Positions 16,129 through 23,450 of a stretch of 26,824 bases of DNA are shown here, piece by piece. The stretch's first letter is position 1. Each line of letters starts with the position of its first letter. The notes under the pieces were generated by a model, which saw only the letters and a program-made list of their open reading frames with translations, was not told the origin of the DNA and did no database searches. Position numbers and translations under genes: made by a program. The DNA is from AWTP1-13 sp035258605 (GTDB lineage: Bacteria; Pseudomonadota; Alphaproteobacteria; Rhizobiales; Hyphomicrobiaceae), in NCBI GenBank assembly GCA_035258605.1, contig DATFXD010000447.1:1-26824 (forward strand), written 5' to 3'.

Positions 16129-16446
16129 AACGGTCCCCTTCTCACCGGTCAAAGTTCAAGGGCACCCGCGCGTCCAACCGTCGGTGTCGACCGCGACCGC
16201 CTCGGGTGGCAACCCGCGCGGGAACCCACTCTAACCCAAGCGTCCCCTGACTGTCGCCGGCCGCGGCGTAGGAAGCGCGCACACATTTGGGTGAGCCCGC
16301 GCATTTTGGAAGGATCTCTAACCCCGCGCCGCGCGGTAGCTTTAAAAGCGGGGCCAGCGCCGGCCGACCGTCATGATGCGGTGCAATATAACACCAGCAA
16401 CACACCAGCAGCGCCGCACGATCGACGTGGGCGTTGGTGCACCAGG
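16129..16446. other. Intergenic stretch upstream of the DUF2189 gene
   Basis: No gene is seen in these 318 bases. On the leftward strand TATATT (16390-16385 region) matches five of six -10 bases but has no good -35. A short stem CCCCGC/GCGGGG flanks TTTAAAA near 16322-16353. A promoter for the DUF2189 gene and the 3' end of the LLM operon are expected here. Confidence 0.35.
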
Positions 16447-17283
16447 TCAGGCGGTGCCGATCGCATCGGCCCAGCGGTCGAGCGCGGGCAAGATGGCGTC
16501 CCTCGGCGCCGATTCGATACTCAAGACGATGCGCTCAATGCCGGCGTCGCGGTAGGCCGGCCACCGCTGCGGATCGTGTTCGACCCCAAAGGCGGTAATC
16601 GGCAGGCTGCGGCCCGCGGCCCGCTCCAGGTCGCGAAACCCTGCCAGCTTGTCGAGGAGATGGTAGCTCGGCCGGCGCGCATGCGGCATCCACTGATCGC
16701 CGTAGGCCAGCGCGCGGCGGGCGCCGTAGGGCATGCCGCCGCCCACCAGGATCGGCGGATGGGGTTTCTGCACCGGTTTTGGCCAGGTCATCATCGGTCC
16801 AAAGTTTACGAATTCGCCGTGATACTCGGGCTTGGCTTGCGTCCAGATCATGCGCATGGCCTCGATCCGTTCGCGCATCACCTCGCCCCGGCGCCTAAAG
16901 TCGGTGCCATGGTCGGCCATCTCCTCGGCGTTCCAGCCGGCGCCGACGCCGAACAGGAACCTGCCCTCGGACAGCTGGTCGATGCTGGCGACCGATTTTG
17001 CCGTCTGGATCGGATCGCGCTGCGCCACCAGGCAGATCCCGGTCGCAAGCTTGAGCCGGCGGGTGACGGCGGCCATTGCCCCCAACACCACGAACGGATC
17101 CATCACGTCGTAGTATTTCTTTGGCAGCTCGCCGCCGGCCGGATAGGGCGACAGTCGCGACAGGGGGATGTGGCTATGCTCTGGCAGCCAGACCGATTCA
17201 AATCCGCGCTCCTCCAGCGCCACCGCCAGCTCGGTGGCCCGTATCGCATAGTCGGTCGAGAACATCGCCACGCCAACGTGCAT
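16447..17283 (-). CDS. LLM-class flavin/F420-dependent oxidoreductase (TIGR03619-like)
   Basis: This 278-residue luciferase-like TIM-barrel protein uses reduced FMN or coenzyme F420. Features of the group are the N-terminal ERGFESVWLPEHSHIP, the central SIDQLSEGRFLFGVGAGWN, and KPHPPILVGGG. The pattern resembles the TIGR03619 (Rv2161c-like) proteins usually annotated as F420-dependent. Whether this organism makes F420 cannot be judged from the window; no F420 biosynthesis gene is present. GGAGG lies 5 bases before the ATG. It is 42 bases downstream of the metallo-beta-lactamase-fold gene, on the same strand, so the two form an operon. The substrate is unknown. Confidence 0.86.
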   Translation of the reverse strand: MHVGVAMFSTDYAIRATELAVALEERGFESVWLPEHSHIPLSRLSPYPAGGELPKKYYDVMDPFVVLGAMAAVTRRLKLATGICLVAQRDPIQTAKSVASIDQLSEGRFLFGVGAGWNAEEMADHGTDFRRRGEVMRERIEAMRMIWTQAKPEYHGEFVNFGPMMTWPKPVQKPHPPILVGGGMPYGARRALAYGDQWMPHARRPSYHLLDKLAGFRDLERAAGRSLPITAFGVEHDPQRWPAYRDAGIERIVLSIESAPRDAILPALDRWADAIGTA

Positions 17284-17325
17284 CGTTGCCTCCGAGTTGA
17301 AGGGATGAGCTCGCGGTTGTCGGTT

Positions 17326-18135
17326 CTACCACGCCGGCGCCTTGTCGAGGCGCAGCACACGGCCGTTGAGGTCCGCTGCCGCGGCCGGATAGCCCGTGCT
17401 CACGCGATGGTCGTGGCCGGGGATGATAAGATCGCGGGTGGCCGCCAGCCGATTGATGCGGCGGTAGCCCTCGAGCATGCCCGGCAGATCGTAGAAGATG
17501 GCGAACGGCCGCTCCTGGTCGACCTCCTCGAACACATGCACCGCGTCAGAGGCAAGGATGACCCAGCCGCGGGCGGTATTGACCCGCAGGATGGCCTGGC
17601 CGCGCGCATGGCCACCAATCAACAGATAGTCGAGGCCTGGCGCCAGGCTGACGTCGCCCTGGTGAAACACCATGCGGCCTGCGAACAGGAGGTCGATCAA
17701 AAGCTTGATGTCCTCGGCATGGTAGGCGGCACGGAACGGGGCATGCGTCATGTCGCGGCCGCTGACGTGCAACATTTCCTGATCCTGGATATGGAAGCGG
17801 GCCTTCGGATAGTCCTCCAGGGTGCCGACATGATCGAAATGGGCGTGTGTCAGGATCACGTCGGGCTCGGCCGCCGCGCTGATGCCGATCGCGGCCAGCG
17901 CCTCGCTCGGCCGGCACAGGAAGTCGTAGGCACGACCCATGCGCTTGGCATGCCGTTCGGTCATGCCCGTGTCCACGATCCAGGTGCGACCGCCGCCGCG
18001 TAGCGCGTAGGTGAAGAAGTCGAGGCCCTGGATCTGTTTTGCCGGGTCGCCGCCGAGGAACATGTGCGCCTCCGGGCGCCGCTCCTGCTTGGCATAGCGA
18101 ATGGCGTAGATTTCGTACTCGGGCAACTGGGCCAC
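17326..18135 (-). CDS. Metallo-beta-lactamase-fold hydrolase, N-acyl homoserine lactonase-like
   Basis: This is a dinuclear-zinc hydrolase of about 269 residues. The metal motif HAHFDH is at 97-102 (from the chosen start), followed by His in GGHARGQ, Asp in ASDAVH and His in PGHDH, the full set for AttM/AiiA-type lactonases. The N-terminus EYEIYAIRYA fits the family. No ATG is well placed. I chose GTG at 18135 because GGGAG lies 7 bases upstream; a TTG two codons earlier is an alternative. It heads a two-gene operon with the LLM oxidoreductase. In this setting it may open a lactone made by the nearby Baeyer-Villiger enzyme, or quench quorum signals. Neither is proven. Confidence 0.85.
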   Translation of the reverse strand: MAQLPEYEIYAIRYAKQERRPEAHMFLGGDPAKQIQGLDFFTYALRGGGRTWIVDTGMTERHAKRMGRAYDFLCRPSEALAAIGISAAAEPDVILTHAHFDHVGTLEDYPKARFHIQDQEMLHVSGRDMTHAPFRAAYHAEDIKLLIDLLFAGRMVFHQGDVSLAPGLDYLLIGGHARGQAILRVNTARGWVILASDAVHVFEEVDQERPFAIFYDLPGMLEGYRRINRLAATRDLIIPGHDHRVSTGYPAAAADLNGRVLRLDKAPAW

Positions 18136-18365
18136 CGGCAATCTCCCAAGGTCATGGGCCACGTGCAGCGCGCAGCTTGCGCCAGGTTGGCGGCCGCGGC
18201 CAGCCGGAATTTGCCGGCGACGCGGCAAGGTCGAGGCGTGCTGGGCCCGCGATTGGTGCGCGCCGGCGCGGCTCTTGACCGGAGAATGGCCAACACGCCA
18301 TGCTGCCGCGATCGCCGCGCAACCGCCGCATGCGGCCGGCAGCTCTGATCGATGGAGGGCAAGCC

Positions 18366-19661
18366 ATGAAGTTTCTGTGGTTCCATCTGATGCCCTACAA
18401 GGAGCTGCCCGACGACTTCAAGACCAAGCACCCCTCGGTGTGGGTCGACATCCACTCCTCGCTGTTCGACCCCAGCCGTGCCCATCACATGTACAATCAG
18501 TTTTTGGACGAGCTCGAATTCGCTGCCGCGGCGGGGTTTGACGCGATTTGTTGCAACGAGCATCACTCCAATGGCTATGGCTTGATGCCGTCGCCCAATC
18601 TGATCGCCTCGGCGCTTGCCCGCCGCACCACCGATACCGCCATCTGCGTGCTCGGCAACAGCCTGGCGCTCTACAATCCACCGACGCGCGTGGCCGAGGA
18701 ATTCGCCATGATCGACTGCATCTCCGGTGGCCGGTTGATCGCCGGTTTCCCGGTCGGCACGCCGATGGATACCACCTACGCCTACGGCACCAACCCCAGC
18801 CACCTGCGCGACCGTTATTATGAAGCGCACGATCTCGTGCTGCGCGCCTGGACGGAGAAGGACACCTTCGCCTTCAACGGCCGCTACAATCAGCAGCGTT
18901 ACGTCAATATCTGGCCGCGCCCGATCCAACAGCCGCATCCTCCAATCTGGATTCCGGGTGCCGGTTCGGTCGAGACTTGGCGCTGGGCTGCCGAGATGGA
19001 CTACGTGTTCTGCTACCTGTCCTATTACGGCTACAAAATGGCGCGCAACGTCATGCAGGGCTTCTGGCAGGAGATGGCCAGGCTCGGCAAGGACCGCAAT
19101 CCCTACCGGGCGGGCTTTGCTCAAGTGGTGGGCGTGGCCGAAAGCCGGCAGCAAGCGCTTGATCTCTATACCGACGCGGCGGAGTACTTTTACGGTCGCT
19201 GCCTGCACGTCGATCCGCGCTTTGCCGGGCCGCCCGGCTATGTCACCGAGGCTACCCAGCGCGCCGGCATCGAGAGCCAGGTGAGGCTGGCGGCGGAAGG
19301 CAAGGCGGAGACCGGTCCGGCCACCAACGCCTCCTCGGCCACCAAGATGCAATCGCTGGCTCGCGATATGAAAAGCATCGTCGAGAACGGTTACGTCATC
19401 GTCGGCTCGCCGGACGACGTGGTCGAACAGCTGCACGAGCTCGCCACCACCCTCAACGTCGGCCAGCTGATGCTGCTGATGCAGTTCGGCAACCTGTCGA
19501 GCGAGCTCACCAAGTACAATACCCGCCTGTTCGCCGAGCGGGTGATGCCGAAGCTGAGGTCGTTGTTCGCCGACTGGCCCAATCGCTGGTGGCCCAAGCC
19601 GCTGGCGGCTCGCGAGCGCGCCCAGTTGCCGGCGTTCCGGCCCGAGGCTACGGCGCAGTGA
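18366..19661 (+). CDS. LLM-class flavin-dependent oxidoreductase (LuxA-like monooxygenase)
   Basis: This 431-residue bacterial-luciferase-like monooxygenase component would need reduced flavin from a separate reductase. Characteristic segments are CCNEHHSNGYGLMPSPNLIA, then LGNSLALYNPPTRVAEE, then CISGGRLIAGFPVGTPMDTT, and QQPHPPIWIPGAGS. It is longer than the second LLM protein across the divergent gap and belongs to a different subgroup. GGAGGGC lies just before the ATG. It is the first gene of a rightward operon with an alpha/beta hydrolase (34-base gap) and an SDR-fold protein. The 230 bases separating it from the divergent lactonase gene must hold both promoters. Substrate unknown. Confidence 0.88.
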   Translation: MKFLWFHLMPYKELPDDFKTKHPSVWVDIHSSLFDPSRAHHMYNQFLDELEFAAAAGFDAICCNEHHSNGYGLMPSPNLIASALARRTTDTAICVLGNSLALYNPPTRVAEEFAMIDCISGGRLIAGFPVGTPMDTTYAYGTNPSHLRDRYYEAHDLVLRAWTEKDTFAFNGRYNQQRYVNIWPRPIQQPHPPIWIPGAGSVETWRWAAEMDYVFCYLSYYGYKMARNVMQGFWQEMARLGKDRNPYRAGFAQVVGVAESRQQALDLYTDAAEYFYGRCLHVDPRFAGPPGYVTEATQRAGIESQVRLAAEGKAETGPATNASSATKMQSLARDMKSIVENGYVIVGSPDDVVEQLHELATTLNVGQLMLLMQFGNLSSELTKYNTRLFAERVMPKLRSLFADWPNRWWPKPLAARERAQLPAFRPEATAQ

Positions 19662-19695
19662 CGCAACGGTACGGTTGAATGCCAAGCTGAGTGGG

Positions 19696-20487
19696 ATGAG
19701 CAGCGTGAGCCAGCCCGAAACCTCAACCATCGATGTCAACGGCTTTGCAACCCGCGTCTGGCGCAAGGGCTCGGGGCCGCGCATCGGCTTTCTTGCCGGC
19801 TACGGCGGCCTGCCACGCTGGATCCCGTTCCTCGATCGGCTGGCCGCGACGCGCACCGTGATCGTGCCATCGCTGCCAGGCTTTCCCGGCGGCGATCGCG
19901 GTCACAGCGTGCTGGACACGCATCTCGATTGGGTGCTGGCGGTGGCCGCAATCATCGACAAGGCCGGGTTGGCCGGCAGCGATCTGGTCGGCAGCTCGAT
20001 CGGGGCCTCATTTGCCGCCGAAACGGCGGCGATCTGGCCCGAGAAGGTCAAGCGGCTGGCGTTGATCGCGCCGTTCGGCCTGTTCGACGCCGACGAACCC
20101 GCGACCGACCCTTGGGCGCAGAAGCAGGACGACATCCCCGGGTTGATGACCGTCAATGCCGACACCTACAAAGCGTTAAAGGCGATGCCGGCCGGGGCCA
20201 ACTCGATCGAATGGCCGATCGAGCAGGCGCGCGCCGCCGAGGCCGCAGCCCGGATTTTCTGGCCGCTCGGCAACACCCGTCTGGAGCGTCGCCTGCCGCT
20301 GATTGCGGCACCGACCCTGATCCTTTGGGGAGGCGAGGACCGGCTGCTGCCGCCAAGCTATGCCGGCAAAATCGCGCGCCGGATCGCCGCCAGGACCGAG
20401 ACGCGGATCATCGCCGCGGCCGGGCATTTGGCCGAACTCGACAAGCCCGACGAGGTCGCTGCCGCGATCCTCACGTTCATGCCCTGA
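19696..20487 (+). CDS. Alpha/beta-hydrolase-fold protein
   Basis: This 263-residue soluble hydrolase has the complete triad: nucleophile Ser101 in GSSIG (99-103), Asp215 in GGEDRLLPP and His244 in AAGHLAELDKP. The HG oxyanion motif is replaced by AGYGGLPRW near residues 35-42. A TTG seven codons upstream is in frame, but the ATG at 19696 is a better start for the fold. It resembles ring-cleavage (MhpC-like) and ester or lactone hydrolases. Located between a monooxygenase and an SDR-fold gene, it probably hydrolyses an ester, lactone or C-C bond made by the monooxygenase. Substrate unknown. Confidence 0.86.
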   Translation: MSSVSQPETSTIDVNGFATRVWRKGSGPRIGFLAGYGGLPRWIPFLDRLAATRTVIVPSLPGFPGGDRGHSVLDTHLDWVLAVAAIIDKAGLAGSDLVGSSIGASFAAETAAIWPEKVKRLALIAPFGLFDADEPATDPWAQKQDDIPGLMTVNADTYKALKAMPAGANSIEWPIEQARAAEAAARIFWPLGNTRLERRLPLIAAPTLILWGGEDRLLPPSYAGKIARRIAARTETRIIAAAGHLAELDKPDEVAAAILTFMP

Positions 20488-20527
20488 ATGTGGCCCAACC
20501 CCGTCAGCGCCATAGGAAAGCCGCGCC

Positions 20528-21310
20528 ATGGATCTTGGTCTTGAAGGCAAAGAGGTTCTGATTACCGGGGGCTCCAAGGGCATCGGCCTGGCGCTGGCGC
20601 ACGCCTTCGCGGCCGAGGGAGCCCGCATTATCATGGTCTCGCGTACCCAGGCGGTACTCGAGGCGGCGGCGGGGGATGTCGCCCGCAAGCACAACGCCAA
20701 GGTCAGGGCGCATGCCGCCGACCTGGCCGATGCGGCGCAGCGAAGGCAATTGCAGCAGGCGTTCCCCGAGGTCGACATTCTTATCAACAATGCCGGCGCC
20801 ATTCCGGGCGGTGGCATCGCCGACGTCAGCCTCGAGGTCTGGCAGCAGGCCTGGGCGCTCAAGGTGTTCGGCTATATCCACCTTTGCCAGCTCTACGTCG
20901 CCGCCATGAAGCAGCGCCAGGCGGGCACGATCGTCAATATCATCGGCATGGGCGGACGCGCCGTGCGGCCCGACTATATTTGCGGCGCGGCCGGCAATGG
21001 CGGTCTCATCGCCTTTACCCAGGCGCTCGGCGCCGAAACCCCCAACTACAATGTGCGCGTGTTCGGGATCAATCCGGCGGCTACCATGACCGATCGCATC
21101 GTAGCGCTCTCCAAGCAGCGCGCCAGAACCCGCTTCGACGACGAGAACCGCTGGCGGGAGGCGCTGGGCGAGGACAAGCTGCCGTTCGGGCGCATCAAGT
21201 CCGCGGCGGAGGTGGCGGCGCTGGCGACCATGCTGTGCGCGCCGCAGGTCCACTATTTATCCGGCACCGTGATCGACATGGATGGCGGCGGGCAATGGCG
21301 CCCTGCCTAA
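20528..21310 (+). CDS. SDR-fold protein with an altered active site
   Basis: This 260-residue Rossmann-fold protein has an intact cofactor motif TGGSKGIG (13-20), Ser38-Arg39 after beta-2 (NADPH preference), NNAG (87-90) and the C-terminal DMDGGGQWRP. The catalytic tetrad is abnormal. The Ser position reads IIGMGG (138-143), the Tyr is kept (Tyr150), the partner Lys at +4 is Ala154, and the helix-4 Asn position is Lys112 (ALKVFG). I recall other SDRs with the same YxxGxxGN and KVFG pattern, so this looks like a subfamily and not a damaged gene. It ends the LLM/hydrolase operon, 40 bases after the hydrolase. It could be a reductase with rearranged chemistry or a non-redox isomerase or hydratase. 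Confidence 0.87.
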   Translation: MDLGLEGKEVLITGGSKGIGLALAHAFAAEGARIIMVSRTQAVLEAAAGDVARKHNAKVRAHAADLADAAQRRQLQQAFPEVDILINNAGAIPGGGIADVSLEVWQQAWALKVFGYIHLCQLYVAAMKQRQAGTIVNIIGMGGRAVRPDYICGAAGNGGLIAFTQALGAETPNYNVRVFGINPAATMTDRIVALSKQRARTRFDDENRWREALGEDKLPFGRIKSAAEVAALATMLCAPQVHYLSGTVIDMDGGGQWRPA

Positions 21311-21342
21311 GGCGCGACCATTGATCCGGACGGGGTACCGAG

Positions 21343-21368
21343 GGGCGCCCAGCCGGTGGCTGGCGCCC
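21343..21368. terminator. Hairpin between convergent genes
   Basis: GGGCGCCCAGCC and GGCTGGCGCCC form an 11-bp stem with one bulged C and a 3-base loop, midway between the convergent SDR-fold and cupin genes. It could act in both directions, although no U-tract is present. Confidence 0.5.
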
Positions 21369-21375
21369 GTTGCCG

Positions 21376-21798
21376 TCAGCCGGCCTTGGCCGGGGGCTTG
21401 AGGTAATCGGCATCGCTCACAGCCTCCAGCCAGGTGGTGGCCTCGCCGGTGGCGCTCGTCTCCGACATGGCGAGGTGCGCCATCATGTGATCGGGCGCCG
21501 CGCCGTGCCAGTGCCGCGCCTGCGGCGGAATGATGACGGTGTCGCCCGGCAGGAGCACCTCGACCGCTTCACCTTCAAGCTGGTAGCGGCCGACGCCGGA
21601 CAGCACGTAGAGGATCTGGCCCACGGCATGGGTGTGCCAGTTGGTCCGGGCCCCCGGCGTGAAGGTCACGCGCGTGGCGCGCAGTCGGGAGGGTTGTTCG
21701 GGAGCAATCACCTCGTCCTGCCAGACGGTGCCGGTGAAACTGGCGGAGGGGGCTTTCTTGGTCGGCCGCGCCGCGGCTCGTAGGATCCTTGAACGCAT
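21376..21798 (-). CDS. Cupin-domain protein resembling manganese hydroxynitrile lyases
   Basis: This 140-residue single-domain cupin binds metal through WHTHAVGQ (two His plus Gln) and the second motif PGDTVIIPPQARHWHGA (third His). The order FTGTV, then TFTPGARTNWHTH, then RHWHGAAPDHMMAHLA closely follows the small bacterial hydroxynitrile lyases such as the Granulicella enzyme, as I remember it. Many relatives have no known physiological role and are annotated simply as cupin or carboxymuconolactone decarboxylase-related proteins. The ATG follows AAGGAGACAGAG, so the upstream in-frame extension is not used. It is transcribed toward the SDR-fold gene and away from the stress operon. Function in vivo is unknown. 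Confidence 0.85.
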   Translation of the reverse strand: MRSRILRAAARPTKKAPSASFTGTVWQDEVIAPEQPSRLRATRVTFTPGARTNWHTHAVGQILYVLSGVGRYQLEGEAVEVLLPGDTVIIPPQARHWHGAAPDHMMAHLAMSETSATGEATTWLEAVSDADYLKPPAKAG

Positions 21799-22180
21799 CT
21801 CTGTCTCCTTTTTCCTTTTGAACCTGCGCGAGCTGCCGTCGGCAGCAGCGCCGACGGTCGGCCGTCGCATGGCGGCGCTGGCAAGTGGCCTCGTCGCAGC
21901 CGACGCGCTCGACCGGGCCGCCCCTCAACTGGCGGGCAGCTGACCCGTGCGCCGCTCGGTTCCACAGCGCTGCCAGGCGAAGCCTCGAGCCCACCGCGCC
22001 GGCCCGCATGCTAGCCGAGCGGCGCCGCGTCTCAAGCACAAAAGCAAACAAGGCGAGCGCACACGCGACAGCGGCACTTCACAAAACTTTACCTTGGCGA
22101 GAAACCGCAGCAATCCGCCGGGCGCAACCTGGGTTCCCACGCGCCATCCGACCCGTGCGCGCTCACATCAGGAGCTTCAC
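21799..22180. other. Divergent intergenic region between the cupin and Spy-like genes
   Basis: I see no gene in these 382 bases. They must contain the cupin promoter and the promoter of the Spy-like/two-component operon. The only clear element is the tandem direct repeat listed separately at 22078-22092. Confidence 0.5.
22078..22092 (-). promoter_or_regulatory. CpxR-like tandem box upstream of the Spy-like gene
   Basis: On the leftward strand the site reads GTAAA, five bases, GTGAA, one mismatch from the enterobacterial CpxR consensus GTAAA-N5-GTAAA. On the + strand it appears as two 10-base tandem units beginning ACTTcAC and ACTTtAC, the spacing expected for an OmpR/PhoB-type dimer. It lies about 89 bases before the start of the Spy-like gene, so it may allow autoregulation of the operon. 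Confidence 0.5.
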
Positions 22181-22747
22181 ATGATCGACCAAAACCAGCC
22201 TCGGCCCGAACCCCCAGCGCCCGCCGCCACGCCTCTCCGCCGGCGCGGCCGACGCTGGGCCGTCGTTGCAACCATCGCCGTAGCCGCGGCGCTAACCGGC
22301 GCGCAAGTCTCGCGCGCCGTGAGCCAGCACTATTGGCAAGACAGCAATTTCATGGGGCCAGCATTCGACCCGCTGCGCGCCGAGGATCGCGCCGACCGGG
22401 CCGTCAGGCACCTTGCCATCGAAATCGACGCCAGCGATGACCAGCAACAGAAGTTGCGTGGCATCGTCAAGGACTTGCTCAAGGATTTGCTGCCGCTGCG
22501 GGATAGAGCTTTGGCGATGCGGCAGAGGAGCCGCGTGCTTCTGACCCAGCCGGTGATCGATCGCGCCGCCATCGAGACCTTGCGCGTCGAACAGCTCGGC
22601 CTGATCGATGGCGCCAGCAAGCGGCTGGCGCAGGCGCTAGCCGATGCCGCTGACGTCTTGACGCCGGAGCAGCGGCGCAGCCTCGATGCACGCCTGGCAG
22701 AGCTCCGGCAGCGCCGGGGCTTCTGGCAAGGCTGGCATCGCGGCTAG
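22181..22747 (+). CDS. CpxP/Spy-like periplasmic or membrane-anchored stress protein
   Basis: This 188-residue protein has a Pro-rich N-terminus, an Arg cluster (20-25) and one hydrophobic segment (about 26-44), followed by a helical domain. It may be anchored by that segment or released as a signal peptide. An LTxxQ motif typical of CpxP/Spy proteins is seen as LTPEQ (160-164), and a DDQQQKLRGIVKDLL helix (86-100) fits the first LTxxQ-like element in degenerate form. Such proteins act as periplasmic chaperones or sensor inhibitors. It starts with ATG behind CAGGAG and is followed after 9 bases by a response regulator and a sensor kinase, the CpxP-R-A arrangement. The C-terminus FWQGWHRG might bind metal; that is speculative. 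Confidence 0.8.
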   Translation: MIDQNQPRPEPPAPAATPLRRRGRRWAVVATIAVAAALTGAQVSRAVSQHYWQDSNFMGPAFDPLRAEDRADRAVRHLAIEIDASDDQQQKLRGIVKDLLKDLLPLRDRALAMRQRSRVLLTQPVIDRAAIETLRVEQLGLIDGASKRLAQALADAADVLTPEQRRSLDARLAELRQRRGFWQGWHRG

Positions 22748-22756
22748 AATGCCGCC

Positions 22757-23443
22757 GTGACCGATCGCATCCTCATCATTGAAGACGATACCCGGCTGGC
22801 CGAGATGCTGCGTGACTATCTCGGTGCGGCCGGCTATCGGGTCGAGCACGCCGCCACCGCCGCCGGCGGTTTGGCGCTGGCGGCCCGGGACGGCTTCGCC
22901 GCCATCATCCTGGATTTGATGCTGCCGGATACGGATGGGCTCGATGTCTGCCGCACAATCCGGGCGCGGGGCGCGGTTCCGATCCTGATGCTCACGGCGC
23001 GCGGCGATGCCATGGATCGGGTCATCGGCCTGGAAATCGGCGCCGACGACTACCTGCCAAAACCGTTCGAGCCGCGCGAGCTGCTGGCCCGGCTGCGTGC
23101 CATTCTGCGCCGCAGCCGCGGTGGCGTGCGGCCGGACGTCCTTCGCTTCGGCCGTCTGGAGATCGATCGGGCGGCGCGCGAGGTCCGCCTCGACGGCGAG
23201 GTGAGGCAGCTGACCAGCCACCAGTTCGCGCTGCTGCTGGCGCTTGCCGAGCATGCCGGCCGCGTCATGTCGCGTGAGGCTCTGATGGACATCGTCAAGG
23301 CCGAGCCGCTTGACGCCTTCGACCGGTCGATCGACGTCCACATCTCGCGCATTCGTGCCGCCATCGAGGACGAGGGCAAGAAGCCGCGCCGCGTCGTCAC
23401 CGTGCGCGGTGCCGGCTACGTCTTTGCCAAGCAGCAGGATTGA
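22757..23443 (+). CDS. OmpR/PhoB-family response regulator
   Basis: This is a 228-residue DNA-binding response regulator. The receiver domain (1-115) has the acidic pair Glu9/Asp10/Asp11, the phospho-acceptor Asp53 in ILDLMLP, the Thr of MLTARG and the Lys of LPKPFEP. The C-terminal winged helix (about 130-225) contains LTSHQFALLLALAEHAGRVMSREAL and ends VRGAGYVFAKQ, as in OmpR-type proteins. No in-frame ATG is available, so a GTG at 22757 is the start. It is 9 bases after the Spy-like gene and 7 bases before the kinase gene, all in one operon. It probably activates its own operon through the CpxR-like box. Confidence 0.93.
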   Translation: MTDRILIIEDDTRLAEMLRDYLGAAGYRVEHAATAAGGLALAARDGFAAIILDLMLPDTDGLDVCRTIRARGAVPILMLTARGDAMDRVIGLEIGADDYLPKPFEPRELLARLRAILRRSRGGVRPDVLRFGRLEIDRAAREVRLDGEVRQLTSHQFALLLALAEHAGRVMSREALMDIVKAEPLDAFDRSIDVHISRIRAAIEDEGKKPRRVVTVRGAGYVFAKQQD

Positions 23444-23450
23444 GGCGGTG

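Noticed and set aside
16391..16412. Two nearby copies of ACACCAGCA-like sequence
   Set aside because: Only two short imperfect copies, with no regular spacing; not a CRISPR or iteron array.
16120..18003. Rightward open frame of 627 codons opposite the LLM and lactonase genes
   Set aside because: It spans an intergenic region and two well-supported leftward genes; its composition is typical of an antisense frame.
17961..19784. Leftward open frame of 607 codons opposite the second LLM gene
   Set aside because: The rightward frame has a strong ribosome-binding site and family motifs; the leftward one has none.
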